Origin: Diphasiastrum complanatum
Lineage: Eukaryota; Streptophyta; Lycopodiopsida; Lycopodiales; Lycopodiaceae
Direction: 5' to 3'
DNA length: 64,000 nt
NCBI GenBank assembly: GCA_029204225.1
Contig: CM055098.1
Span: forward strand, 21,117,097 to 21,181,096
Part shown: in pieces, positions 10,140 through 21,940 of the stretch
Layout of the letters: every line of letters starts with the position of its first letter
Position numbering within the stretch: position 1 is the first letter of the stretch
The notes under the pieces: generated by a model
Seen by the model: only the letters and a program-made list of their open reading frames with translations
What the model was told of the DNA's origin: nothing
Databases searched by the model: none
Program-made: the position numbers and the translations under genes

Positions 10140-11905
10140 TGAAAAAGGGCACTACTATGCATGATTTTATTATTGAAACTGCATGTCTCGATGTTGTGGA
10201 CCTGAAGATAAAGTCCTTTATCTTATTGATCTACTTGGTACTTTGGATTGGGTTAGTATATATCTGAATTTTATTAAGAAAAAATATCCTTTGGCTACCA
10301 CGGAAACCCTATTTGGTAATATTGCTACGTTTGCAGAAAAATTTCAAAAAGAAGAGAGGTTTTTCAACTCACACATCAGAAAAGTTTTTGCATGTCTAAA
10401 AAAAGAAAATGGTACTTCTTCTCTTGAGCCTACCACTTTGTCCATCCATGATGCACCTTTATCTCCACATCCACTTGTCTTTGTCGATGATCTTGATGAG
10501 GATAGTGCATCACACCTTGAGCTATTCTCCTAGGATATTTGTGACATGGGTGACCAATCCGCTTATGAATTCTGCCAGTCCAAAAGTTGTCAAATTCCTA
10601 TGGTTTCCAGCCGAACTATTGAATTCAAGTCTGCACCCACTTCCTTCAAACTTTGGAGCCTTCTTATGGTGAATTTTCTCGGCTCCCTACCTATTGAACT
10701 TTGGATCATGCTTACTCATCTCACTGATAAATAAGTACAAACCCGTAGACTTGCTTCTCTCTAGAAACTCCTGTTGCACTTGACACCATCATCCATATGA
10801 ACAAGTTCGAACCTTCACGTTGTTCTTTCGAGCAAACCTAGGCCAGGGTCAGAGGACACTTTGAAATTGGTTTCAACCGTATGCATTTCATCAAGCCCGT
10901 CAAACTAACAAAGGCTTACAATGAAAGCCTATGGCTCACCAAACACTTGTATATCAATGGTATAGACAAAGCACAACATAACCCATGTTTTCTTTGTCTA
11001 CACTTTGTAAGAAAACTTGCCATAGAAAGACTTGATAGTGCTGATTTTACCTCTTTTCCTGATGACTCAAATAACTATGTACCCACCATCGCCTTGCAAA
11101 TCATCAATAGTAAGCTGAACGAAATACAACCTGTGGAATTTATAGGAAACGAGAAATTATTTTATCTATTATGCATGTATGAAGCTCATAAAGAATCTTT
11201 TAAATGGATCACCAATGCCCATGATTGTTGTTTCAGCATCCTTGCTATTTTCCTAACAGGAGCTCTTGGTATGTTGCATCCCTTCCTAATGGAAGATGCA
11301 GGCCTTAAGGCAAACACATACAAGAGTATCCTAAATGTGGATACTACATTATTCTGGCAGTGTCATTCATCTATTGATTTTTACCTCAATATTCCTAATC
11401 GCATATATAATATATGGTCTACTGACATTTCCAAATGCTCTGAAAATATTCCACTTGATGGTCTTGAGGGCCTTAAAACTATCATGAATAATCTAATCAG
11501 TGCCGCTTTTAAACAAGCCAAAAGTACTCAAGTTAGATACAAATGGCTATCAGATAAGAAAACTTTCAGATGGTCTTGGACCCATAAACGTTCTGAGGGT
11601 TGAAAATTTGCAAAAGTAACTGGTATATGCCTTTGGAATTCTTTTTAATCGACAAGTGCATTGTCAAACTTGGTAACCACACCTGGCGTCAAGTTTGGGG
11701 TATCCCTATGGGCTTCTCCTATTCACCTATATGGTGCAACTAGTACTATCCTTCTTTGAAAAGCAATTTATTAAAAGACTCGCCAAGATAGGGCAAAGTA
11801 CTTATATGGATGCCTTTAAACATTCATTCAGGTATATTGATGATATATGCTTTATAAATAATTCTTTTATCGATCGTTTTTTGAATAAATCTCAAGAAAG
11901 ATGAA
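10140..11905 (+). pseudogene. reverse transcriptase relic, not copia-like (YIDD type)
   Basis: Three open pieces in series: 10183-10533 (helical, no known motif), 10881-11603, and a piece around 11640-11904 that needs a frame shift. They show RT-like blocks: STDISKCSENIPLDGLEGL (an Asp-bearing motif A), WGIPMGFSYSPIW (the GxPMGxxxSP block) and FRYIDDICFIN (motif C, with YIDD instead of copia's YVDD). The Phe-Lys-Trp-Ile-Thr-Asn-Ala segment upstream and the PMG block resemble Penelope-like or rvt-type RTs more than copia or gypsy. That class call is from memory and uncertain. Frameshifts near 10533, 10740 and 11605 make it non-functional. Confidence 0.6.
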
Positions 11906-12411
11906 ACTTGCTCATAGATTTCGCATCAGCCACTTTGACAGCTTTGGTTTCAACCCATTTGGTCATATAATCAGTTGCGACGATAATGTATCGGGCCTAA
12001 GATCCTTGCGCGACAAGATGAATAGGACCAACATAATCCAGTCCCCATTTTTCAAACGGTGCTTGCGATAAAACCGGATGCAAGGGTTTATAATTCTGTC
12101 GAGTAAGCTGTCGTGCTCGCTAGCAAACATCACATGTCTGAATAAAATTTTCTGTGTCCTTATGAAGCGTAGGCCACCAACAACCGGATTGCAAAAGTTT
12201 GCGAACAATAATATCTGTAGAGAAGTGTCCTCCACCCATGCCATCATGTGAAAACATGATTAAACCTGGTACTTCATGTGGTAAAACACACCTTCGTAAA
12301 ATATTATCTGATCCATGACGGTGCAATTGTCATGCAATTAATTGATAAGGTTGAGTCTTATGAATCAATTGTCTCTTCTGTACTTTTGTCAAAGAGTCAT
12401 TTGGTTGTCCT
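11906..12411 (-). pseudogene. Ty3/gypsy integrase fragment
   Basis: Minus-strand reading gives an HHCC zinc-binding region (H in GGGHFSTDIIVRKLLQSG, then WWPTLHKDT and CDVC) at about 12326-12120. Out of frame and further left follows the start of the integrase core, WGLDYVGPI. Orientation is opposite to the gypsy gag at 7628, so it belongs to another element. It is cut at 12411 by a copia LTR. Confidence 0.75.
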
Positions 12412-13081
12412 TGTTAAAAATTCACAATTCTAGCTTGACTAGTTTTGGTCATATGACTTGTAAATAGTTAGATGGTCATGATGTGGCTTGTCACATGTGC
12501 CAAATAGCATAGGATTCCATTCATAAAGATGTTCTCAAGTAGACCTAAGTGTTAGAACCTTTGGAATGAGTCCAAATTATGCTTAGATACAAGGGAGAAA
12601 AAATAGGAACTATTTTTGGTAATTTTTGCATTGTTGAGGGATCTCCAAGATTCCAACCCTAACTTGGTAGGGATGAAAGATCCACCAAAATTAGCATTAG
12701 AAATAGGTTTAGGGCTACTCATACCGATGGATCATGTATATATAGGTGATAATATCTCACCAAAATTAATCAAGCAATTTCATGTTTTTTCTCTCATAAT
12801 GGTGCAATTGCTCTCTATGTTCATAATTGTTTGAATACTTGTGATTACTAATGATTATAGGATTGAATGTAGGTCTGGTGTACAGTACTCAGACTGTGGG
12901 AGGCTGTACTTTCACACGTGTGAAGCCTTCTTCAAGGATTTGGGCCATTTAGTGAGGTTCAAGCATAGATTTTTGATGGATTTTGATGGTTCAACTTGTG
13001 CTAATCTTATGAAATCATAATCTATTGTTTCCCTCATCATTTCAAGTGTTTTAGGATCCTTATTTGCTGTAATTTTTTACA
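12412..13081 (+). repeat. family III LTR, copy a
   Basis: Runs from TGTTAAAAATTC to TTTTTTACA, followed by TGGTATCAGAGCC. TATATATA at 12737-12744 is a plausible TATA box. The palindrome TTCACACGTGTGAA lies at 12911-12924, behind a GTGTACAGTACTCAGAC block. Confidence 0.85.
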
Positions 13082-13892
13082 TGGTATCAGAGCCTAAAGG
13101 TTGAAATGAGCTAAATCCTTGGTTTTCATTCAATTTGATCACAATTTTTGATCTAAATCTTGTGTAGATTGGATCTTAGCATCTAGTATGGATTCTAGAA
13201 CTCAAAGTGAGTCAAATACATTGGAGATTGGTGTTGTGTGACTTCATTTGCAGGTGTTTAGGTGTCTAAAACCAGAGGCAAAGTTGAATTCAATTCACAT
13301 TACCAAGATAGCAAGTTTTGCTTGCTCCAAGCATTGATTTCTAAGCGAGTTTTGGAGGTGATTTCATAGAGGAGGCTTTCTAGCATTCAAGGACAGGGAA
13401 TATCAAAGTTTTGGGGACTCTTCAAGGCTGTTCTAAGGTGTAGTAGGCACCTCCTAAAGTGATTTAGGTTCAGTCCAACCATTGCTTGACTTATGCACCA
13501 AATTAGATCAATTTTTCATCAATTTTGATCATTTTTTGCTTGTGATTGGATAGTAGATTGTGTTGCATCCTCATTAAGTTCCATTTAGCTCTTTTACAAG
13601 TGATTTTGGAAGTATATTAGGTTGCTGAAATTCACTCTTGATCAGATCATTTGGAAGCTTTAATGTTCTTTATAGAAAGAGGGGCAATTCTACTAGTATT
13701 GTCTACTTCAATCAAGCAAGTGCATTGTTTCTAGTATTCTATGATTTGATTTTGTTAGAGATCATTCTTAGATCTTTATAGGAAGTCTATTACTGATCTT
13801 TTCAGGTCCCTAAGAAGTGGGATAAGATAGACCTTCAATCAAATCAATAGAAGTAACCTTCATTTGTGTCAAGTCCTTGATTAGGAGACTAG
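13082..13892 (+). other. primer site and leader of internal region A
   Basis: TGGTATCAGAGCC at the start is the tRNA-Met primer site. The rest is a noncoding leader to the gag ATG at 13893 and is almost the same as 15569-16378. Confidence 0.75.
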
Positions 13893-14872
13893 ATGGCATC
13901 TATAAATGCATATCTTTTGGATACTTATGAAAGGCTCAACAAAACTGACTATTCCATATGGAAAGTTAGAATGGAATCTATCATGATCATGCAAGATCTG
14001 ATGGAAATTGTAAATGGTAAGGAGGGTGAACCTATTCATCCTCAAAAAAAAGCCAAATACATCAAGAAGTGCAATGTTGCACTACATTGCATAAAAATGA
14101 ATGTTGCAAATGAACACTTAAGAGAGGTAGGAGATTGCACTTCAGCTCAAGATGCTTGGGAGACTTTGCAAAAGGTCTATGAATCCGAAAACCAAACTAG
14201 AATGTTAGCTTTGAAGAATCAAATCTATAGAAGCTATCAAAATAAAGGAGAGAGTGCACATACTTTTGTCCTAAGAGTAAAGGAATTGAACAAAGAGCTA
14301 GCCTTTATAGGTGACCCTATCAAGGATGAAGAGCTTGTTCAACTCATATTGAATGGACTAAGCTTTGAATTTGACAATTTGGTTCAGGGATATGCAATTA
14401 TGGGTAAGCTACCCATACTTGAAGAACTCCAAGGCACACTCATGGCCGAGGAATCAAGAAGGAGCCAAATGCAAGAGAGGATGGATACAAATGGGAGTGT
14501 TAACAAACATAAAGCAAGATTAGTTGCAAGTACAAAGCTTTGACAACCACTACAAAGGAGGTACTTTGGATCAAGAGATTATTGGTGGAACTAAAGATCA
14601 TGGATTCAGAGGAGGCACCAATCATCTACAATGACAATATATCAGCCCAACACCTTGCATCTAACCCAATCTTCCATGCAAGATCTAAGCACATTGAGAT
14701 ATGCCATCACTTTGTGAGAGAAATGGTGCAAGCCAAGGAGATTGCTTTGGAGCATGTTCCAAGAAATGAATGTGTAGCTGATCTACTTACTAAACCACTT
14801 CAAAAGACACCTTTTATGAAGTTCAGATCATCACTTGGAGTGATTAGTAAAGCAATGATTGAACCAAGCTAG
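13893..14872 (+). pseudogene. deleted copia gag-RNase H chimera
   Basis: Starts as gag (MASINAYLLDTYERLNKTDY) and, after MQERMD, jumps into an RT segment (TNGSVNKHKARLVA), which then jumps into the RNase H region (TKEVLWIKRLL) and shifts frame. Compared with internal region B, two deletions removed the zinc knuckle, protease, integrase and nearly all RT. Gag lacks its knuckle. The RNase H tail in 14540-14872 is an open frame ending in MIEPS before the polypurine tract. Confidence 0.85.
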
Positions 14873-14886
14873 ATAGTGAGGATGAG

Positions 14887-15568
14887 TGTTAAAAATTCAC
14901 AATTCTAGCTTGACTAGTTTTGGTCATATGACTTGTAAATAGTTAGATGGTCATGATGTGGCTTGTCACACGTGCCAAATAGCATAGGATTCCATTCATA
15001 AGGATGTTCTCAAGTAGACCTAAGTGTTAGAACCTTTGGAATGAGTCCAAATTATGCTTAGATACAAGGGAGAAAAAATAGGAGCAATTTTTGGTAATTT
15101 TTGCATTGTTGAGGGATCTCCAAGATTCCAACCCTAACTTGGTAGGGTTGAAAGATCCACCAAAATTAGAATTAGGGATAGGTTTAGGGCTACTCATACC
15201 TGCCCAAAACCGTGATGGATCATGTATATATAGGTGATGATATCTCACCAAAATTAATCAAGCAATTTCATGTTTTTTCTCTCATAATGGTGCAATTGCT
15301 GTCTATGTTCATAATTGTTTGAGTACTTGTGATTACTAATGATTATAGGAATGAATGTAGGTCTGGTGTACAGTACTCAGACTGTGGGAGGCCGTACTTT
15401 CACACGTGTGAAGCCTTCTTCAAAGATTTGGGCCATTTAGTGAGGTTCAAGCATAGATTTTTGATGGATTTTGATGGTTCAACTTGTGCTAATCGTATGA
15501 AATCATAATCTATTGTTTCCCTCATCATTTCAAGTGTTTTAGGATCCTTATTTGCTGTAATTTCTACA
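14887..15568 (+). repeat. family III LTR, copy b (shared middle LTR)
   Basis: Same ends as copy a, with end sequence TTTCTACA before TGGTATCAGAGCC. TATATATA is at 15225-15232 and TTCACACGTGTGAA at 15399-15412. It serves as 3' LTR of region A and 5' LTR of region B. Confidence 0.85.
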
Positions 15569-16378
15569 TGGTATCAGAGCCTAAAGGCTAAAATGAGCTA
15601 AATCCTTGGGTTTCATTCAACTTGATCACAATTTTTGATCTAAATCTTGTGTAGATTGGATCTTAGCATCTAGAATTGATTCTAGAACTCAAAGTGAGTC
15701 AAATACATTGGAGATTGGTTTGTGTGACTTCATTTGCAGGTGTTTAGGTGTCTAAAACCAGAGGCAAAGTTGATTTCAACTCACATTACCAAGATAGCAA
15801 GTTTTGCTTGCTCCAAGCATTGATTTCTAAGCGAGTTTTGGAGGTGATTTCATAGAGGAGGCTTTCTAGCATTCAAGGAGAGGGAAGATCAGAGTTTTGG
15901 GGACTCTTCAAGGCTGTTCTAAGGTGTATTGAACACCTCCTAAAGTGATTTAGGTTCAGTCCAACCATTGCTTGACTTATGCACAAAATTAGATCAAATT
16001 TTCATCAATTTTGATCATTTTTTGCTTGTGATTGGATAGTAGATTGTGTTGCATCCTCATTAAGTTCCATTTAGATCTTTTACAAGTTATTTTGGAAGTA
16101 TATTAGGTTGCTGAAATTTACTCTTGATCAGATCATTTGGAAGCTTTAATGTTTTTTATAGAAAGAGGGGCAATTCTACTAGTATTGTCTACTTCAATCA
16201 AGCAAGTGCATTGTTTCTAGTATTCTATGATTTGATTTTGTTAGAGATCATTCTTAGATCTTTATAGGAAGTCTATTACTGATCTTTTTAGGTCCCTAAG
16301 AAGTGTGATAAGGTAGATCTTTAATCAAATCAATAGAAGTAACCTTCATTTGTGTCAAGTCCTTGATTAGGAGACTAG
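15569..16378 (+). other. primer site and leader of internal region B
   Basis: Starts TGGTATCAGAGCC and ends at the gag ATG (16379). Noncoding, colinear with 13082-13892 with scattered differences. Confidence 0.75.
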
Positions 16379-19300
16379 ATGGCATCTATAAATGCATATC
16401 TTTTGGATACTAATGAAAGGCTCAACAAAACTAACTATTCCATATGGAAAGTTAGAATGGAATCCATCATGATCATGCAAGATCTGATGGAAATTGTAAA
16501 TGGTAAGGAGGGTGAACCTACTCATCCTCAAGAAAAAGACAAATACATCAAGAGGTGCAATGTTGCACTACATTGCATAAAAATGAATGTTGCAAATAAA
16601 CTCTTAAGAGAGGTAGGAGATTGCACTTCGGCTCAAGATGCTTGGGAGACTTTGCAAAAGTTCTATGAATCCAAGAACCAGACTAGAATGTTAGCTTTGA
16701 AGAATCAAATCTATAGAAGCTATCAAAAGAAAGGAGAGAGTGCACATACTTTTGTCCTAAGAGTAAAGGAATTGAACAAAGATCTAGCCTTCATAGGTGA
16801 TCCTATCAAGGATGGAGAGCTTGTTCAACTCATATTGAATGGACTAAGCTTTGAATATGACAATTTGGTTCAGGGACATGCAATTATGGGTAAGCTACCC
16901 ATACTTGAAGAGCTCCAAGGCACACTCATGGCAGAGGAATCAAGAAGGAGCCAAATGCAAGAGAGGATGGATAGGCTTTCCATCCAAGGTGGAGATGACC
17001 AAGCTCTCTTCACCAAAGGAAAAGGCAAGTCCAAAGGCAAAGGATCAACATTCAAGAAGTCTACAAAGCTTGAGGATCAAGAAGGACCCTCAAAGGCATC
17101 TCCATCAACCACCAAAGTCAAGAAGGACAAATCAAAGGTGAAGTGCTACTATTGTAGCAAGATGGGGCATTATGCCTCGGAATGCTTCAAGAGGAAGCAA
17201 GATCAAAGCCAAGCCAACATGAGCAAAGAGGAGGAGGAGGAGGGTTCACATGAGGACTCTCTCATGATGTCCATATTTTCTTCAACAAGCTTCAAAGGAG
17301 AAGATCCTTGGTGGATTGACTCGGGTGCTAGTTCACACATGACTAGTAAAAGGGAGTTTTTCTCTTCTCTCTTATCTTATGATGGACCTATAAAGTCTAT
17401 CTATACAGCAAATGATGAAGCTTGTAAGATTGAAGGAGTTGGTAGCATTCCCCTTTGCGTAGGATCTTAAAAAAAGATCAACATATAAGGTGTTTTGTAC
17501 ATTCCTACAATAACAAAGAATCTACTAAGTGTTGGCCAAATGGTAGACAATGGTTTCAATGTTGACTTTGTTTCAAATGAATGTTTCATCAAGAAGAAGG
17601 GTAAGATAGTGGCTAAGGGACTAGACTTGGCAAACTTTATAAGTTGGATGCATTTGTGGATACTAATGTTGTCATGTTGGCCGAGAAGAGCAAGATATCT
17701 ACCTTTACTTTATGGCACAAAAGACTTGGACATGTCAACTCGGGTTCCATGGAGGCTATGATCAAGGAGGAGTATGCTTTAGGCCTACCAAGGTCTATTG
17801 GGAAGAAAGACAAGGTTTGTGAATCTTGTGCCTTATCCAAGGCACATAAGAAGGTGTTTCCTAACTCCATCACAAAGTCATCTCATCCTCTTGAACTCAT
17901 ACACTCGGATGTGCACATTGCTAGCACCAAATCTAATGGAGGTTCATCCATGTTTTTAACCTTCATTGATGACTACTCAAGATATTGTTGGGTGTTCTTA
18001 CTTTCCTTCAAGTCTCAAGTATTTGATAGTTTTGTAAGGTTCAAGTTGTTTGTGGAAAAGCATCATAATCATAGCATCAAGATTCTTAGAAGTGAGAATG
18101 GTGGAGAATTCATCTCCAATGAGTTCAAGGCCTTTTGTGAGGAGGAAGGGATCAAGAAAGAGACTTCCTGTCCTTACACTCCTCAACAAAATGGAGTTGC
18201 TGAAAGAAGGAATAGAACATTATGTGAATGTTCTAAGACTTTAAGATTAGATGCTTGTTTGCCCAAATCCTTTTGGGGTGAGTCTCTTGTATGTGCAAAC
18301 TACTTGATGAATAGGGTGTCTTGCAAAGCAATTGAAGAACCAAGGAGGATCCATCTTCCACAAGAGGGATCATGCTTGGATATGCAAGCTCAAGCAAGGG
18401 CTACAAAGTCTATCTCCCATCCTTGAACAAATTTGTTGTTTCAAGGGATGTCATCTTTGATGAACATCATATGAATATGCTTGAAGAAGGCTCAAGTGAT
18501 CCAACAATCAAGAAGAAGATGGCCGAGGAGCAAGATCTTGGTTTTGAGGAGGATCTCATGGAGGAGCAAGCACCAAACCCACCCATCACACAAGGAGATC
18601 TTCAAGGGCAAAATTGGAGCCATCAAGGCTCACATATCAACGCAAAGGACAGCAAGTTGAGGGTATCTCATCCACTTCTTATGCTTTATCTAGTTTTGAA
18701 GAACCATCTAATGTTGAAGATGCATTGAACTCCAAAGAATGGTATAAAGCTATGTTGGATGAGTATGATGTCTTGATTGAAAATGAAACTTGGTTGCTTG
18801 TTGAGAGACCTCAAAGGAATGTAAGAGGATGCAAGTGGGTCTTCAAGCTTAAGTTGAATGCAAATGGGAGTGTTAACAAACATAAAGCAAGATTAGTTGC
18901 AAAAGGTTATGCTCAAGAGAGAGAGATAGACTATGAGAAAACTTTTGCACCCGTGGCCAAGATGGTCACAATAAGGCTAATCATTGCACTTGCATCACAT
19001 TTTGGATGGATTCTATGTCAAATGGATGTCTCTAATGCTTTCTTGAATGGTTTTTTGGAAGAGGATATCTATATGGAGCAGCCACAAGGGTTCATCAAGC
19101 ATGGAATGGAGAACAAAGTATGCCATCTCCAAAGAAGCATCTATGGCTTGAAGCAAGCCTCGAGATCTTGGAATTCAAGACTACATTGCTATCTTATTTC
19201 ACTTTCTTTTGTTCAAAGTGAATATGATCCCACTCTTTACATTAAGCTTGATGATGCTGGTATTGTACTTTTACTCATTTATGTAGATGACATCATCATT

Positions 19301-20203
19301 AGTGAAAATAGTGTTGATGGTATTGAAAAAATCAAGATAGATCTATCCTTAGAGTTCAAGATGGTAGATCTAGAGTGTCTTCACTTCATCTTAGGCATAG
19401 AAGTACTTAGAGGGTCTGATTTTATCTTTATAAGTCAAGTAAACTATGCTCAAAGTCTTTTGAAGAAGTTTAAGATGGAAGTACACAAAAGTGTTGACAC
19501 ACCAATGGAACAAGATGTAAAAGTTCCAAATGAAGATGATGAAAGATCCTTCATGGACATCAGTTTGTTTAGGAAACTTATAGGTTCCTTAATGTGGATC
19601 ACTATAACTAGACCAGATCTTAGCTTTAGTGTATGTAGGTTGAGCCAATCCATGCAAAAGCCATTGAATATCCATTGGAAAAAGGCTAAGAGGATTCTAA
19701 GATACATCTCGGGTACATTGGATTTTGGGATTCTATATAGAGGAGATGTGATTAACCTTCATGCATTTAGTGATTCAGATTTTGCAGGGGACAAGAGAGA
19801 TAGGAAATAAACAAGTGTCTATTCAACTTTCATAGGAGAAGGTGTGGTGTCATGGCTTTCAAAAAAGCAAGAAACTATATCTCTATCTTCAACCGAAGCC
19901 GAGTACAAAGCTTTGACAACCACTACAAAGGAGGTACTTTGGATCAAGAGATTATTGGTGGAACTAAAGATCATGGATTCAGAGGAGGCACCAATCATCT
20001 ACAATGACAATATATCAACCCAACACCTTGCATCTAACCCAATCTTCCATGCAAGATCTAAGCACATTGAGATATGCCATCACTTTGTGAGAGAAATGGT
20101 GCAAGCCAAGGAGATTGCTTTGGAGCATGTTCCAAGCAATGAATGTGTAGCTGATCTACTTACTAAACCACTTCAAAAGACACCTTTTATGAAGTTCAGA
20201 TAA
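16379..20203 (+). pseudogene. copia family III gag-pol, multiply broken
   Basis: Gag plus zinc knuckle (CYYCSKMGHYASECF) and protease motif WWIDSGASSHM fill 16379-17470, ending at TAA, with another stop close behind. Integrase (17644-18426) has its HHCC region and HSDVH, but the second catalytic position reads SENGGEF where relatives have SDN or SDE, so Asp is replaced by Glu. A deletion or shift near 18330 breaks the integrase end. RT lies in 18614-19810 with YVDD, and TAA at 19808 interrupts RNase H (19844-20203: SSTEAEYKAL, KHIEICHHF). At least five lesions make it dead; the domain order is complete. Confidence 0.9.
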
Positions 20204-20259
20204 TCATTTGGAGTGATTATTAAAGCAATGATTGAACCAAGCTAGATAGTGAGGATGAG

Positions 20260-20924
20260 TGTTAAAAATTCACAATTCTAGCTTGACTACTTTTGGTCAT
20301 ATGACTTGTAAATAGTTAGATGGTCATGATGTGGCTTGTCACACGTGCCAAATAGCATAGGATTCCATTCATAAGGATGTTCTCAAGTAGACCTAAGTGT
20401 TAGAACGTTTGGAATGAGTCCAAATTATGCTTAGATACAAGAGAGAAAAAATAGGAGCTATTTGTTGAGGGATCTCCAAGATTCCAACCCTAACTTGGTA
20501 GGGATGAAAGATCCACCAAAATTAGCATTAGGGATAAGTTTAGGGCTACTCATACCTGCCCAAAATCGTGATGGATCATGTATATATAGGTGATGATATT
20601 TCACCAAAATCAATCAAGCAATTTCATGATTTTTCTCTCGTAATGGTGCAATTGCTCTCTATGTTCATAATTGTTTGAGTACTTGTGATTACTAATGATT
20701 ATAGGATTGAATGTAGGTCTGGTGTACAGTACTCAAACTGTGGGAGGCCGTACTTTCACACGTGTGAAGCCTTCTTCAAGGATTTGGGCCATTTAGTGAG
20801 GTTCAAGCATAGTTTTTTGATGGATTTTGATGGTTCAACTTGTGCTAATCGTATGAAATCATAATATATTGTTTCCCTCATCATTTCAAGTGTTTTAGGA
20901 TCCTTATATGCTGTAATTTTTACA
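20260..20924 (+). repeat. family III LTR, copy c
   Basis: Preceded by purine-rich GATAGTGAGGATGAG (polypurine tract). TATATATA at 20581-20588, TTCACACGTGTGAA at 20755-20768. It lacks about 20 bp near 20464 that copies a and b have. Confidence 0.85.
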
Positions 20925-21121
20925 ACATTGAGGTAGCTCATCATTTTGTGAGAGAAAAAGTCATTGGGAGAGAAATCTCACTGGAGCATGTTGAATCTTC
21001 AAATTGTGTTGTAGATCTTCTCACCAACCCATTACTCCAGAATGTCTTTATCAAGATGAGGTCTAATCTTGGCCTAATTTCGAAGTCTATGTTGGATAGA
21101 AACAGAAATTTTAAGGAGGAG
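20925..21121 (+). pseudogene. copia RNase H 3' fragment
   Basis: Opens directly at the array edge with the end of an RNase H domain (HIEVAHHFVREKV, NCVVDLLTNPL) and ends at a polypurine tract (TTTTAAGGAGGAG). It belongs to the LTR that follows. The upstream part of this element has been lost at the junction with the family III array. Confidence 0.8.
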
Positions 21122-21852
21122 TGTGAAGATTAGTAAAATATTATCTTTCTATCTTGAGTTTTGGGGTCATGTCCATGGTTATTTCCATTATAATCTATGT
21201 TGTACATAAAGGTATGTGAATTGAGCACATACCCTTCTAGAATAGGTCGAGTTTGAGTTAGGTAGATTCAAATTTAATGACATGCAAAAGTTTAGATAGC
21301 ATGCAATGTCTTTTTGTATGCATGCAAGCCACATGCAATCAGTGCATGCAACATGCAAAGTGGTTTCTGTGATCTACACATGTCTAGGCAGTTTTATAAG
21401 TTGACATGCAATACATGCAATATCCATGCATGCAGTTACACATGTGGATCCCTGGTAGTTAAGTTAATTGAGTTAAGTGGACTTTCCATGCAACTTCACT
21501 GTAGAAATTCGAGTCTCTTTGATGTAGAAAAATCTTGGCATGTTTTGCCATATTGTGAATAATGAGATTTTGGTGTTTTGGACTCATTCTCTCTCTACCC
21601 GAGTGTTTCATCATTGATTTTCTCTCTCTACCTGAGAGCAGCCTGTTTTTCCCATACTGGGCACTTAGAATTATTTGTGACAATCATTCCTCATAGTAAG
21701 AAGTTAGATTTTTCAATCAGATGTATGCCATTGTGCTCTTGCCATAGATTTTTTTCAGTATATTGTTCTCTGATCAATCTTGTGCAATCACAACACCTCA
21801 GTAAGATCCTGTAGGGTGTGTCGTGAAGTTCACACGTGTTAAAAAATTCACA
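21122..21852 (+). repeat. copia 3' LTR (family IV)
   Basis: Start TGTGAAGATTAG and proposed end AAATTCACA have matching inverted termini. It includes CTCTCTCTACCCGAG/CTGAGAG blocks like family II LTRs and a near-perfect palindrome TTCACACGTGTTAA at 21829-21842. The exact 3' end is uncertain by some 20 bp. Confidence 0.65.
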
Positions 21853-21940
21853 AGTGTTAATGCACACAACAAATTATGTGCATTGCTTACTCCGAAGATC
21901 AAGGCATTCACGGATCCAAATTAAGGGGGGGGTGTTGGAT
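21853..21940 (+). other. polypurine tract and LTR-start remnant of another element
   Basis: AAGGGGGGGG at 21923-21932 followed by TGTTGGATTG looks like a copia polypurine tract and LTR start in plus orientation. It is stranded between unrelated pieces. Confidence 0.45.

Larger units (their letters stand above)
12412..20924 (+). mobile_element. copia family III tandem array: LTR-internal-LTR-internal-LTR
   Basis: Three colinear LTRs (12412-13081, 14887-15568, 20260-20924) flank a short, deleted internal region A (13082-14886) and a longer one B (15569-20259). Each internal region starts with TGGTATCAGAGCC. Outer flanks GTCCT (left) and ACATT (right) do not match, so the array is not a simple insertion. 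The left flank is gypsy integrase and the right flank is copia RNase H. Unequal recombination between LTRs of related copies is the simplest explanation. Confidence 0.85.
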
